This document shows, in pieces, positions 43,813 to 52,786 of a DNA stretch of 64,000 bases. A program made the position numbers and the translations under genes. Each line of letters starts with the position of its first letter. Within the stretch, counting starts at the first letter, position 1. The DNA comes from Polaromonas glacialis (lineage in GTDB: Bacteria > Pseudomonadota > Gammaproteobacteria > Burkholderiales > Burkholderiaceae_C): assembly GCF_000709345.1 (NCBI RefSeq), contig NZ_KL448328.1, positions 36,933 through 100,932 on the forward strand, in the 5' to 3' direction. The notes under the pieces were generated by a model. It was not told the origin of the DNA. It did not search any database and worked only from the letters and a program-made list of their open reading frames with translations.

Positions 43813-44460
43813 TTACGACCCGCTGGCCAAGCACTGCAAGTGGGCAATCAGGTTGGCGACTGGATCGATAACTTGCTTAAATTCTTCCTGGCGCAATGCC
43901 TCACCCAAATCCAGACCAACAGCACCGACGATGAAAATCGGCGCAGAAGACGCTTCAGTCAATTGCCGGCATGTCTTGCGCAGCAAATCAAGTACAGCCT
44001 CTTTCGCTTCAGCGACAGCGGCCGGGGCGAACGCCATTACCGTGGTGTTCAATACAACGCTTTGATTTTCTTCCATTGAAAAAAGCGCTTGATAAAGAGG
44101 AGTCATTGATGAGTCAAAGGTGATCACCTGCAGCTGCTGCGCCTGACTTCGATGCCAGGCAAGGACACTGCGTGTAAAACCGTGGACATCGACGCCGCCC
44201 AATCGACGCGCGGTCTCAAATCCAGTATCCAGTGACGACATCATCACCAGTCGCGTGAAGCCGTGGGTCAGCTCCTTGTAATGTTTTTCAAGCAGTGCCT
44301 GCGATTTGAACTCATCTTGCAAAGAGCCAATAATTTGCGGCGCTCCCGCCAGGCAACAGACCTCATAGCTGTCAGGCAACCAACCCTGCGCGGCGATCTG
44401 GCGCCTCAATATTTTTGTGATCGTGTCGCTTGAGTTGGGATTTAGAAACAGTGTCTTCAT
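43813..44460 (-). CDS. Asp/Glu/hydantoin racemase-like protein without catalytic cysteines
   Basis: This is 215 residues. MKTLFLNPNSSDTITKILRR is the classic start of the hydantoin racemase fold. At the first cysteine position the sequence is RLVMMSSLDTGFETA and at the second FIVGAVGLDLGEA, so neither of the two acid/base Cys of family racemases is present. It may bind ligand, catalyse another step or be inactive. It is last in the long minus-strand series, overlapping the deacetylase gene by ATGA. A P450 fragment abuts its end. Confidence 0.75.
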   Translation of the reverse strand: MKTLFLNPNSSDTITKILRRQIAAQGWLPDSYEVCCLAGAPQIIGSLQDEFKSQALLEKHYKELTHGFTRLVMMSSLDTGFETARRLGGVDVHGFTRSVLAWHRSQAQQLQVITFDSSMTPLYQALFSMEENQSVVLNTTVMAFAPAAVAEAKEAVLDLLRKTCRQLTEASSAPIFIVGAVGLDLGEALRQEEFKQVIDPVANLIAHLQCLASGS

Positions 44461-45371
44461 GATGATGCGGCAGGCGCCGGAAAACGTTCAAGCCAAAACC
44501 GGGCAATGTCTTGGCGCCGGCAGAACCAGATGTCACTGTGCTCAGCCGCACGCAGGAGGAATTCGCGCAATGCTTCTGCTCGGCCAGGACGCCCGGCCAA
44601 TCGCAGGTGAAGTCCGATCGACATCATCCTGGGGTGCGTTTTGCTTTCTCTGCGCAAACAATCGAGCGTGCGCTGCAGATGGCCAATGAAATCATCCGGG
44701 GTGTTGAAACCGGGCGCGGACGCAAACCGCATGTCATTGCAGTCAAAGCTGTACGGCACAACCAAATGTGGGCAATTGTTGGCCCTTGTCCAATAGGGCA
44801 GGTCATCGTTGTAAGCATCACAGTCATAAAGAAGCCCGTGTTTTTGGGCCAGGGCGCGGGTGTTCATGCTGACCCGGCCGGTATACCAGCCAACGGGTCG
44901 CACGCCGCACAAGCGTTCGATCGCATCGAGGGACTGCCTCATGTGCTGGTTTTCGGTTTCACAGTCCACTGCGTCATAGTCGATCCACCGCGCACCATGC
45001 GAAACCACTTCATGCCCTTCTTGTACGATTGAGCGTGCCGCCTCAGGATGCTTCTCAAGAGCGCTGGAAACCGCAAAATAGGTTGCAGGAATCCTGCACT
45101 CGCGCAGCAGATCAAGAAGGCGCCAGTGACCCACGCGGCTACCGTACTCATAGTGGGACTCGACCGCAAGGTTTCGCCGTCCCGGACGAGGCTGGGCGTC
45201 GGCAACATCACTGTTGAGAAACTCCGAGCACTCATCGCCGTCGAGCACACAGCTCTCGCCGCCTTCCTCGTAGTTGACTACGACGCTAAGCGCTATTCGC
45301 TTGGCTCCTGGCCATACAAACTGGGGCTGGACACGTCCATAGCCCACAAAATCCCGGATCAACTCGTTCAT
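44457..45371 (-). CDS. PuuE-type polysaccharide deacetylase/allantoinase-like hydrolase
   Basis: This is 304 residues from ATG 45371; a TTG two codons earlier has no better site. RIALSVVVNYEEGGESCVLDGD, YEYGSRVGHWRLLDLL, ATYFAVSSALE, VVSHGARWIDYD and GWYTGRVSMNTRAL follow the PuuE (metal-independent allantoinase) branch of the NodB family. These enzymes open cyclic ureides such as allantoin. With the hydantoinase and amidase genes upstream it fits a cyclic amide/ureide pathway. The 228 bp before it hold no gene. Confidence 0.85.
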   Translation of the reverse strand: MNELIRDFVGYGRVQPQFVWPGAKRIALSVVVNYEEGGESCVLDGDECSEFLNSDVADAQPRPGRRNLAVESHYEYGSRVGHWRLLDLLRECRIPATYFAVSSALEKHPEAARSIVQEGHEVVSHGARWIDYDAVDCETENQHMRQSLDAIERLCGVRPVGWYTGRVSMNTRALAQKHGLLYDCDAYNDDLPYWTRANNCPHLVVPYSFDCNDMRFASAPGFNTPDDFIGHLQRTLDCLRRESKTHPRMMSIGLHLRLAGRPGRAEALREFLLRAAEHSDIWFCRRQDIARFWLERFPAPAASS

Positions 45372-45599
45372 TGCCAACTTTCACTTTAAGGGCGCAAACA
45401 GTTATTGATTGCAGATGCTGACCCTGCGATGAGCCATGTTCAGCCTGCTGAGCGCGCGCGCAATATGATCAGGCAAGTGCTTGCGCATGACTGTGGTACT
45501 TGCAAGAAATGGCGGCCATGGATGAATCATTAGGAAAAAATGTTCAGTTTGCTTTTCGAAAGCACGATCTCGTTGAACTCACAGATGCCCATGCCCATG

Positions 45600-46352
45600 C
45601 TAAAGCTGGACGGATGCGTTGCCAATGCCTGGGAATACGGCAGTCACGAGGTCACCTGCTGAAGCGTTCAGAATGCCAACCCAGGTGCCGGTGGTTACCA
45701 CGGTTCCGGCCAGGACGCTACGCCCACCTTGTGTGGCGTGACGTAACCACGCCGGAAGCAGGAAAGCTGGATCTCCCAGCGAATGGGTGCCACAGCGCTC
45801 AATCCTGGTCTTGGTGCCAATTTCTACCCGGCACAATTGCTTGCTCCAGTCGCGTGGGACATAAGAGGACCAGGCGCTGGGGATGAGTGCGCCATGCGAC
45901 TGCAGATCGGCCAATTTCGCAAATGGCGGCGCCTCGAGCGCTTCTTCCCAGCGCGAATCAACCACCTCGATTGACACGCACATCGCGTCGACCAGTTCCA
46001 TCGCGCAGCTTTCGCCCAGCGTCATCGCCAGCGCCGCATCAACGTCGCATTGCAGACGCAATGCGATTTCGGCTTCGATGCCGCGCAAATGAAATGGCCA
46101 TCCTGCGGCCTGGGCCGGACTCGTCCACACACCTTGCGGGGGCAGCGGCGCGTGCGTCAGCGCAGACGCCCGCGAAGGCCCGCCGGATTTCCAGTGACGT
46201 GCTGGCTCCGCATCGAACCAGCCCAACGCCTGGGCGACTGCGTCCTGCGCGGCATAGGCCGCTTTTGCATCCGTGGGGCAAGCACCTGCGGCCATCGAAG
46301 GCTGGCCGCTGCGCCGTGCTTCAATCAAGCGGCGAGTTGTCTCGTCAGTCAT
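45600..46352 (-). CDS. 2-keto-4-pentenoate hydratase-family protein (MhpD-like)
   Basis: This is 250 residues from ATG 46352 with GAAAG upstream. LIEARRSGQPSMAAGACPTDAKAAYAAQD, WKSGGPSR, HLRGIEAEIALRLQ, MCVSIEVVDSRW and QGGRSVLAGTVVTTGTWVG follow the hydratase/decarboxylase branch of the FAH fold, with metal-binding Glu in EAEIA and EVVDSR. It probably hydrates or decarboxylates an unsaturated keto acid in the pathway. It lies 31 bp after the amidase gene. Confidence 0.82.
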   Translation of the reverse strand: MTDETTRRLIEARRSGQPSMAAGACPTDAKAAYAAQDAVAQALGWFDAEPARHWKSGGPSRASALTHAPLPPQGVWTSPAQAAGWPFHLRGIEAEIALRLQCDVDAALAMTLGESCAMELVDAMCVSIEVVDSRWEEALEAPPFAKLADLQSHGALIPSAWSSYVPRDWSKQLCRVEIGTKTRIERCGTHSLGDPAFLLPAWLRHATQGGRSVLAGTVVTTGTWVGILNASAGDLVTAVFPGIGNASVQL

Positions 46353-46383
46353 GGGATTGCTTTCATGGGAGTGCTTTTCTCGG

Positions 46384-47793
46384 TTAGAGCGAGGGCCAAC
46401 GATGGGCCCATGGCGCGATTGCTTCGTATTGAGCCCCGAGCGCCAGCAATGCCTCATCGCTACCGTAACCACCGACCAGCTGCAAGCCGATCGGCAAGCC
46501 TTCGGCCGATGGCGAGGCCGGCAAAGCAAGCCCAGGCAGTCCAGCGGCGTTGACCCAACCGGTATAGATGGCGTGCCCCCGGGGTCCAACCTCCCGGCCA
46601 TCGATGCGCTGTGGATAAGCTTCGCTCGCTGCCCACGGCAGCGCTGCGGCGGACGGCATCACGATCACATCCACATGCTCGAAAAGCTGCTGGCTGTCAC
46701 GGCGAAGTTGCTTGACCCGCTCGATAATCTGCCACAAACGGGACGCTGGCAGGCGACGGCCGGCCTCAGCCATATCGCGGTACTGCCGTGAGGCCATGCC
46801 TTCCCAAAGCGGATGCTGATCGAACATGCTTGCCAGACCGATCTGTCCGATCTGCGGCCAGGCTTCGGAAAAAAAACCCAGATCCAGAGGCAGCGCACCT
46901 GCTTCGATACGGTGGCCAAGAGCTGCCAGTTGCCCTACGGCGCGCCCCACACTGGCGGCAATCTGCGGATCCAGCGGCGCGTCTCCCATGCGCTCGACAT
47001 ACAGCACGCGCAATGGCCCGGCCTGGCGAGGTTGAACCGCCGCTTGCGCCGCAGCGAGCGACGACCGGTCGACCGGCGCCGGTCCGCGCAGCGCCTCGAA
47101 CAGCAACTGCGTGTCGGCCACAGTGCGCGCCAGCGGGCCGATCACTTCGAAGTCCAGCAGCAAACTGGGCAGCGCATGCTCACGCGGCCATGCACTGAGC
47201 GATGGCTTCAGGCCCACCACCCCTGCGTGCGAGGCCGGCCGCCGGATCGACCCTCCCCCGTCTTGGCCAATGGCCAGCGGCGCGATACCGGCGGCCACGG
47301 CGGCCACGGCGCCGCCGCTGGAGCCGCCAGGCGTCAACGCCGGCGCCCACGGATTGCCAGTGACACCGAACAGCGGGTTGTCCGTATAACCTTCAAGCGC
47401 AAACTCGGGCACGTTGGTCTTGCCGACGATGAGGGCCCCGCCGGCGCGGGCGCGGGCCACCGCCAGTTCGTCGTGCCCGGTCTGGTGCTGGCGCAGGGCT
47501 GGTGTGCCCCAGGTCGTTGGCATATCAGACGTCAGCAGGCTGTCCTTCACGGTCAAGGGGATGCCATCGAGTGCTGACAAGGGCTGCGCTTGAGCGTGGC
47601 GCCTGGTAGCCGCCTCCGCTTCCTCTAGAAACCGCTCGTCGCGGCGGACAACGATCGCGTTCAGGTGCGGATTGACCGCGTCGAGCCGCACCAAGCAGTC
47701 CTGCGCCACCGCCAGCGGCGTCAATGAGCCCTCGCGAAAGCGGCGGTGCAGTTCCACAGCGGAAAGACGCCAGAGTTCAGGTGATTCGGTCAT
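46384..47793 (-). CDS. Amidase-signature (AS) family amidase
   Basis: This is 469 residues. The Ser-cisSer-Lys triad is visible: Lys83 in LTVKDSLLTSDM, cis-Ser158 in LTPGGSSGGAVAA and nucleophile Ser182 in DGGGSIRRPASHAG. The enzyme hydrolyses an amide, releasing ammonia or an amine; in context it may act on an N-carbamoyl or half-amide product of hydantoinase-type ring opening. It starts 10 bp after the TRAP large-permease gene. Confidence 0.9.
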   Translation of the reverse strand: MTESPELWRLSAVELHRRFREGSLTPLAVAQDCLVRLDAVNPHLNAIVVRRDERFLEEAEAATRRHAQAQPLSALDGIPLTVKDSLLTSDMPTTWGTPALRQHQTGHDELAVARARAGGALIVGKTNVPEFALEGYTDNPLFGVTGNPWAPALTPGGSSGGAVAAVAAGIAPLAIGQDGGGSIRRPASHAGVVGLKPSLSAWPREHALPSLLLDFEVIGPLARTVADTQLLFEALRGPAPVDRSSLAAAQAAVQPRQAGPLRVLYVERMGDAPLDPQIAASVGRAVGQLAALGHRIEAGALPLDLGFFSEAWPQIGQIGLASMFDQHPLWEGMASRQYRDMAEAGRRLPASRLWQIIERVKQLRRDSQQLFEHVDVIVMPSAAALPWAASEAYPQRIDGREVGPRGHAIYTGWVNAAGLPGLALPASPSAEGLPIGLQLVGGYGSDEALLALGAQYEAIAPWAHRWPSL

Positions 47794-47803
47794 TGCATTC
47801 GCC

Positions 47804-49096
47804 TCACATCTTCGAGGGCAGCCAGGAGACGATCCCCGGGAATGCGATGATCAGCAGCGTGAACACGAGCATGATGATGACGTAGGGAACGGCGCCCACC
47901 ATGGCGTCACGGATGCCGCCCTTGTCCGGCCGGATGCCATGCACGACGAACAGGTTCATGCCCACCGGCGGCGTGATCATGCCCAACTCGCACATCAGAA
48001 CAATGAAGATGCCGAACCAGACCGGATCGACCCCCAGGTGGGTGACGATTGGAAAGGTGATCGGAATGGTCGCCACCATCATCGACAGCACGTCCATGAA
48101 CATGCCAAGCACGAAATAAAAGACGACCAGCACCAGCAGCATCTGGGTGGCCGACAGACCGAACGATGTCACCCAGGTGGTCATCGCCTCGGCAACGCCC
48201 GTCAGACTGATGGCCAGATTCAGGATGAACGCGGCGGTGATGATCAAGAGGATCATGCCGCTGGTCTTGGCGGTTTGCACAAAACAGTGTTGCAGCAGCG
48301 TCCAGTTCAGCTTTCCGCCGTGCCAGGCGAAGAACACTGAGGTGACAACACCGAGCGCGGCCGATTCGGTGGTCGTTGCCAGACCGGTGTAGAGGCTGCC
48401 CATCACGATGAAGAACACCACCGCTGGCGGAATCAGGTCTTTCAGCAGGCGCAAGCGCTGCGCCAGCGGCACCTTTTCCTCACGGATGGTGCTGCCCGTC
48501 AGGAGCGCGTGGCCCATGATGAAGAGCATGAAACACCCGGTCAGCAAGAGTCCAGGCAGGATGCCGGCAATGAACAGCTTGCCGATAGAGGTATCGGTCA
48601 ACGAGCCATAGATGATCATGTTGACCGATGGCGGGATCAGGATGCCCAGCGTGCCGCCGGCTGCGATCGCCCCGAGCGACATGTCCATCCGGTAGCCGCG
48701 CTTGTACAGCGATGGCAACGCCACCGTGCCCACGGTGGCTGCAGTGGCCACCGATGAGCCTGAGGTGGCCGCGAACAGGGCGCTGCAGCCGATGCCGGTG
48801 TGCAGCAAGCCACCGGGAAGCCGGCCCAGCCAGGCAGCCAGTGCGCCGAACATGCGGTCGGCGATACCCGAGCGCAGCAGCAATTCGCCCATCAGCACAA
48901 ACAACGGGACGGCCGTCAGCAAGTTGTCGTTGTGCACGCCCCAAAGCACCGGGGCGATGGAGTCGATGAATGGCATGCCGTAAGCCAGCAGGCCGCCGAC
49001 GATTCCAACCCCCGCCATTGCAACGGCGATGGGCAGCCCTAGCAGCATCATGCCGAGCATGAGGCCAAAGGCGAGCAGGATGTAAGTGACGTTCAT
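47804..49096 (-). CDS. TRAP transporter large permease (DctM), system 2
   Basis: This is 430 residues, 12-13 membrane helices. LGLPIAVAMAGVGIVGGLL, LFAATSGSSVATAATVGTV and GTLGILIPPSVNMIIYG are DctM marks. With its small permease (4-bp ATGA overlap) and receptor it forms a complete Na+-driven TRAP system. Confidence 0.92.
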   Translation of the reverse strand: MNVTYILLAFGLMLGMMLLGLPIAVAMAGVGIVGGLLAYGMPFIDSIAPVLWGVHNDNLLTAVPLFVLMGELLLRSGIADRMFGALAAWLGRLPGGLLHTGIGCSALFAATSGSSVATAATVGTVALPSLYKRGYRMDMSLGAIAAGGTLGILIPPSVNMIIYGSLTDTSIGKLFIAGILPGLLLTGCFMLFIMGHALLTGSTIREEKVPLAQRLRLLKDLIPPAVVFFIVMGSLYTGLATTTESAALGVVTSVFFAWHGGKLNWTLLQHCFVQTAKTSGMILLIITAAFILNLAISLTGVAEAMTTWVTSFGLSATQMLLVLVVFYFVLGMFMDVLSMMVATIPITFPIVTHLGVDPVWFGIFIVLMCELGMITPPVGMNLFVVHGIRPDKGGIRDAMVGAVPYVIIMLVFTLLIIAFPGIVSWLPSKM

Positions 49097-49707
49097 GCGC
49101 GGGCTCCCGGGGCGGTAATGTGATGGACATGGGGCGCATCGTCGCTTGAGCGCGTCTTGAGATCTTCAACCTCTTCATCGACTTCCTGCTTGGTCGAGCG
49201 CGGGCCGTAATCGGCGTTCAGCTCGTCGGTACGGCCGCTCAGCAGTAGGATCGACGCATGGATCGCAAATGCTGCAGAGACCAGGGCGAACATGATCAGA
49301 CCGAGCAGCCAAGCGCTTTGCGGGTAGACCAAGGGGGTCGCCCAGGGCGTCTGCGCCACACTTTGGTAAGCCTGTGTGTCCCGGATCACGAACCAGGCCA
49401 GCCAGGCCATCAAGCCGGCGAACGCGGCAAGGGAGGTGACCGACAACCAGTTCAACGCCGTTTGCAACCACGCCGGCAAGCGCTCGTGAAAGACATCCAC
49501 GCGAATGTGCGTGCGGCCGATCAGTGCCAGACTGAAAGCGATCGTGGCACCGATGGCCAGCGCGTAGCCACCCAGTTCATCGGCACCCTGAAGCGACACG
49601 GTGAAGACCTTGCGCATCACGGTCTCCACCGTCACCACCACCGACAGGCCCATGAAAATCAGGCCAAACAGTGTTCCGAGCCAGCGCTCGATGAAATCTT
49701 TCATCAT
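49093..49707 (-). CDS. TRAP transporter small permease (DctQ), system 2
   Basis: This is 204 residues with four membrane helices (FGLIFMGLSVVVTVETVMRKV, YALAIGATIAFSLALIGRT among them) and a charged C-terminal tail of about 45 residues with no close match in other DctQ proteins I know. It lies between DctP and DctM of the same system, 62 bp after the receptor gene. Confidence 0.88.
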   Translation of the reverse strand: MMKDFIERWLGTLFGLIFMGLSVVVTVETVMRKVFTVSLQGADELGGYALAIGATIAFSLALIGRTHIRVDVFHERLPAWLQTALNWLSVTSLAAFAGLMAWLAWFVIRDTQAYQSVAQTPWATPLVYPQSAWLLGLIMFALVSAAFAIHASILLLSGRTDELNADYGPRSTKQEVDEEVEDLKTRSSDDAPHVHHITAPGARA

Positions 49708-49769
49708 GTCATCCTTGTTGAATGCAGTTCAGTGGGCAGCACCCAGCGGCACGCCACCCACCCGCACAG

Positions 49770-50816
49770 TTACTGAACGCCGATCACCTTGCCGACGGTT
49801 TTCTTCCAGGCATCAGAGCAGCCTGGATTGGACTTGTCGCAGATCTCACCCCAAGTCGGCAGCGAAACTGTGGACACGGCCTTGCGCAAGGTGGCAATAT
49901 CCTCGGGCTTGACGGGCACATTGACGAGATTGAACTTCTTGCCAGTGGTGCATGGGTCCTTGCCTGCGTTGCAATTGAGCGCGTCCTGCGTCAGTTCCTG
50001 CGAATAGGTCCAGATATCGTCGGTCAGCGTCTTGAAGGCCGTCTGCATTTTTGTTTTCTGGTCCGGGGTCAGTTTGTTCCAGGACTTGAGCGAGATCGCG
50101 TATCCGTTGAGCGCCATCTGGAACCCTATCGGGTACTGGTGGGTCGTTACCTCGGGCCAGTTCGACGAATTGGCAGAGCTGGGGCCGGAGATGGCGCAAT
50201 CGACAACGCCCAGCGACAAAGACTGGTGCACCTCGGTAAATGAAAGGGGCACCGGCGTGCCGCCGACGGATTCAATGAACTTGGACAGGTTCTGGTCGTA
50301 GACGCGCACCTTCATGCCCGCCAGGTCGCCCAGCTTGGTGATCGGCTTCTTGCAAAACAAGATCTGCGGGCCAAATGGCCAGACGCCCAGCAGCTTGACC
50401 TGAAAACTCTTTTGCAGGCGAGTGTCGAGCGTCTCTAAATAGGCGTCGTAAACTTTCCGGGCGGTCGGGTAGTCGGGTGACGCGCCGACGAGGTCCATGC
50501 CCAGCAGCGTTGGCTCATCGCGTGAGTTCTGCGAGACCCGCAGCGAAACGATGTCGAACAAGCCCGCCTTCAACACACGCAACTGCTCCGTGTCCTTGAT
50601 GCCCAAGGTGTCAATGGACTTGTACTCGGCATCGATGGGCAGGCCCGTGTTCTTGGCGAAATTGTCGAAAAATGGTTTTTCCTTGTTTTTCTGGATCAGG
50701 CCGGTCGCGGCCGGCTGGCCGACCACCTTGAACGTGATGCGCTCCTGCGCGCTTGCTGCCATGGTCAAGCCCACGGCCAGGCTCAATGCGGCGAAGGTTT
50801 TGGTAAGACGGAACAT
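49770..50816 (-). CDS. TRAP transporter receptor (DctP), system 2
   Basis: This is 348 residues from ATG 50816 with AAAGGAG upstream. It has a Sec signal peptide cut near SAQ. DctP features include LGIKDTEQLRVLKAGLFDI, the substrate arginine region AGMKVRVYDQNL and VHQSLSLGVVDCAISGPSS. The C-terminal part has four Cys (CNAGKDPC, EICDKSNPGC), likely two disulfides. It delivers the substrate to the permease encoded next. Confidence 0.9.
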   Translation of the reverse strand: MFRLTKTFAALSLAVGLTMAASAQERITFKVVGQPAATGLIQKNKEKPFFDNFAKNTGLPIDAEYKSIDTLGIKDTEQLRVLKAGLFDIVSLRVSQNSRDEPTLLGMDLVGASPDYPTARKVYDAYLETLDTRLQKSFQVKLLGVWPFGPQILFCKKPITKLGDLAGMKVRVYDQNLSKFIESVGGTPVPLSFTEVHQSLSLGVVDCAISGPSSANSSNWPEVTTHQYPIGFQMALNGYAISLKSWNKLTPDQKTKMQTAFKTLTDDIWTYSQELTQDALNCNAGKDPCTTGKKFNLVNVPVKPEDIATLRKAVSTVSLPTWGEICDKSNPGCSDAWKKTVGKVIGVQ

Positions 50817-50936
50817 AGGGGAACTCCTTTTTTCGATTGCGGTTGGGAAACGGGATTGAACTGCCGCGCGCCAAATGACATGGCGCAACGGCTGAGAAAA
50901 ATGACATGCACTTGTCCTTTGTGCCTACCAAAGCGG

Positions 50937-52217
50937 TTAATAGCCGAGCGCGCGCGGCAGGGCCGTCACGAAAGAAGGCACCAGCATGCAGACCAGCAGC
51001 ACGCCGTACATCAGCAGGATGAAGGGCCAGAGGTTGCTGACCAGCTCGCGCATGCGCACGCCGGTCACGCCGCAAACAACGAACAGCACCACACCCACCG
51101 GCGGCGTCAGCATGCCGATGACCAGGTTGAGAACAAACAGGAAGCCAAAATGCAGCGGATCGATGCCGTACTGCAGGGCAATTGGATGCAGCAGCGGCAC
51201 CAGCATGATGTAGGCCGCGTTCGATTCGAGGAACATGCCGACCACAAAGAGCAGCAAGGCGACCAGCGCGAGAAACACCAGCGGATTGCTCGTCAGCCCG
51301 CGCAGCAGTTCCGAGAGCTGCTGCGGCAGCAGGTCCACCGTCATCAGGTAGGTGATGATGGAGGCAAAAGCGATCAGCGCGCCCACCATGCCCGAGGTGA
51401 TGGCCGCCCGCACCACGATGCCGGGCAGATCGGCCAGCTTGAGCGTTCGAGTGACGAAAAATCCCAGCGCCATGGAATACACCACCGCAATCGCCGAGCC
51501 TTCCGTGGCGGTGAAGGCGCCGCCGACAATGCCGCCGATGACCAGCACCGGCATGGCCAGCACGATCAGCGAGCGCCGCAGTTCCTTCAGTACGGCGGCC
51601 ATCCGAAACGGCTCGCCCGTGACAGCCCAGCCGCGGCGCGTGGCGATCCACGAACAGATGGCGAGAAAACCGGCGGTGATGATCAGTCCGGGCACCACAC
51701 CGGCCATGAACATGCCGCCGACCGACACCGACGAGCCCGCCATGAAGGCATACACGATCATGGCGCCTGAAGGCGGGATGATCGGCCCGAGGTTGGCGGC
51801 AGCGGCCACGATGGCGGTGGCAAACCCTTTGTCGTAGATCTTGGTCAGCGACGGCACCAGCATCGACGACAGCGCGCTGGCGTCCGAGACCGCCGCGCCC
51901 GACACGGTCGCCAGGCCCGCGCCTGACAGCATGGTGACATGCGCCATGCCGCCACGCACCCGGCCCACCAGGGTGTTGGCCAGCGCAATCAGGCGCTCGA
52001 CGATGCCGGCCTTGATCATCAGTTCGCCGGCGAGCATGAAGAAGGGAATCGACATCAGCGGGAATGAATTGACCGCATGCATCATGCGCTGCGGCACCAT
52101 GCTGAAGTCCACTCCGCTGTACCACAGCGCGCCCAGCGCGGCCACGCCCATGGAAAAGGCGATAGGCAGGCCCAGCAGGGCCAGCCCCATGAAGGAGATG
52201 ATGACGGCAAGGCTCAT
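50937..52217 (-). CDS. TRAP transporter large permease (DctM), system 1
   Basis: This is 426 residues with about 12 helices. LGLPIAFSMGVAALGAL, MLSGAGLATVSGAAVSDASA and GPIIPPSGAMIVYAF are DctM marks. It overlaps its small-permease gene by ATGA and precedes the second receptor gene by 120 bp. It is only distantly similar to the DctM at 47804, so the two systems probably take different substrates. Confidence 0.92.
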   Translation of the reverse strand: MSLAVIISFMGLALLGLPIAFSMGVAALGALWYSGVDFSMVPQRMMHAVNSFPLMSIPFFMLAGELMIKAGIVERLIALANTLVGRVRGGMAHVTMLSGAGLATVSGAAVSDASALSSMLVPSLTKIYDKGFATAIVAAAANLGPIIPPSGAMIVYAFMAGSSVSVGGMFMAGVVPGLIITAGFLAICSWIATRRGWAVTGEPFRMAAVLKELRRSLIVLAMPVLVIGGIVGGAFTATEGSAIAVVYSMALGFFVTRTLKLADLPGIVVRAAITSGMVGALIAFASIITYLMTVDLLPQQLSELLRGLTSNPLVFLALVALLLFVVGMFLESNAAYIMLVPLLHPIALQYGIDPLHFGFLFVLNLVIGMLTPPVGVVLFVVCGVTGVRMRELVSNLWPFILLMYGVLLVCMLVPSFVTALPRALGY

Positions 52218-52762
52218 TCGGCACCTCCCAGGGCAGGCAGGGGCGCGCCGACGATGGCGATCCGCGCCAGGTGCAGGGCACTCAGCAGCGCGCCCAGTCC
52301 GACTGGCACGATGAACCAGCCAACGCTCCAGTCCACGGTCGCCATCAGTTCATCCCACTGCTCCTGCGCCACTCCCAGGGACGCCCACGCGATGGCCAGC
52401 ATCAGGGCTGCGCATAGGGCTGCCGCCGCGCGCCTGAAGGCCAATTGCCAGCCTGGCGGCAGCTTGTCGACCAGGATGTTGATGCCGATGTGCGAACCCT
52501 GGCGCACCCCCAGCGGAATGGCCATGAAGATGGACCAGACGAAAGCGAGCCGCCCGACCTCGTCCGCCCAGTCCAGGGACAGGTTGAAGCCGTAGCGCAG
52601 CGCGACCTGCGCCGACACCACGCCCACCATCACCGCCACGGTGGCGAGCAAAATGGTGGTCACCAGACGGTCCAGCCCGCCCAGCATCCGCTCCGCCAGG
52701 GGGTGCGCAACGGCCGCAATCGGCTGACCGGGCATTTCAGTTGCGTTTGTTTTTGCTGTCAT
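52214..52762 (-). CDS. TRAP transporter small permease (DctQ), system 1
   Basis: This is 182 residues from ATG 52762 (GGAGAG 4-5 bp upstream); an ATG at 52774 has no site. Four membrane helices, with LATVAVMVGVVSAQVALRYGF and NLSLDWADEVGRLAFVWSIF as the typical core (W-A-D-E of DctQ). Confidence 0.9.
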   Translation of the reverse strand: MTAKTNATEMPGQPIAAVAHPLAERMLGGLDRLVTTILLATVAVMVGVVSAQVALRYGFNLSLDWADEVGRLAFVWSIFMAIPLGVRQGSHIGINILVDKLPPGWQLAFRRAAAALCAALMLAIAWASLGVAQEQWDELMATVDWSVGWFIVPVGLGALLSALHLARIAIVGAPLPALGGAE

Positions 52763-52786
52763 GGCACTCTCCATGGCTCGATTTCC

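Noticed and set aside
50611..52281. 556-codon minus-strand frame overlapping the TRAP genes
   Set aside because: It is out of frame with the DctM gene that shows all family motifs; rich in Gly/Arg/His, typical of a shadow.
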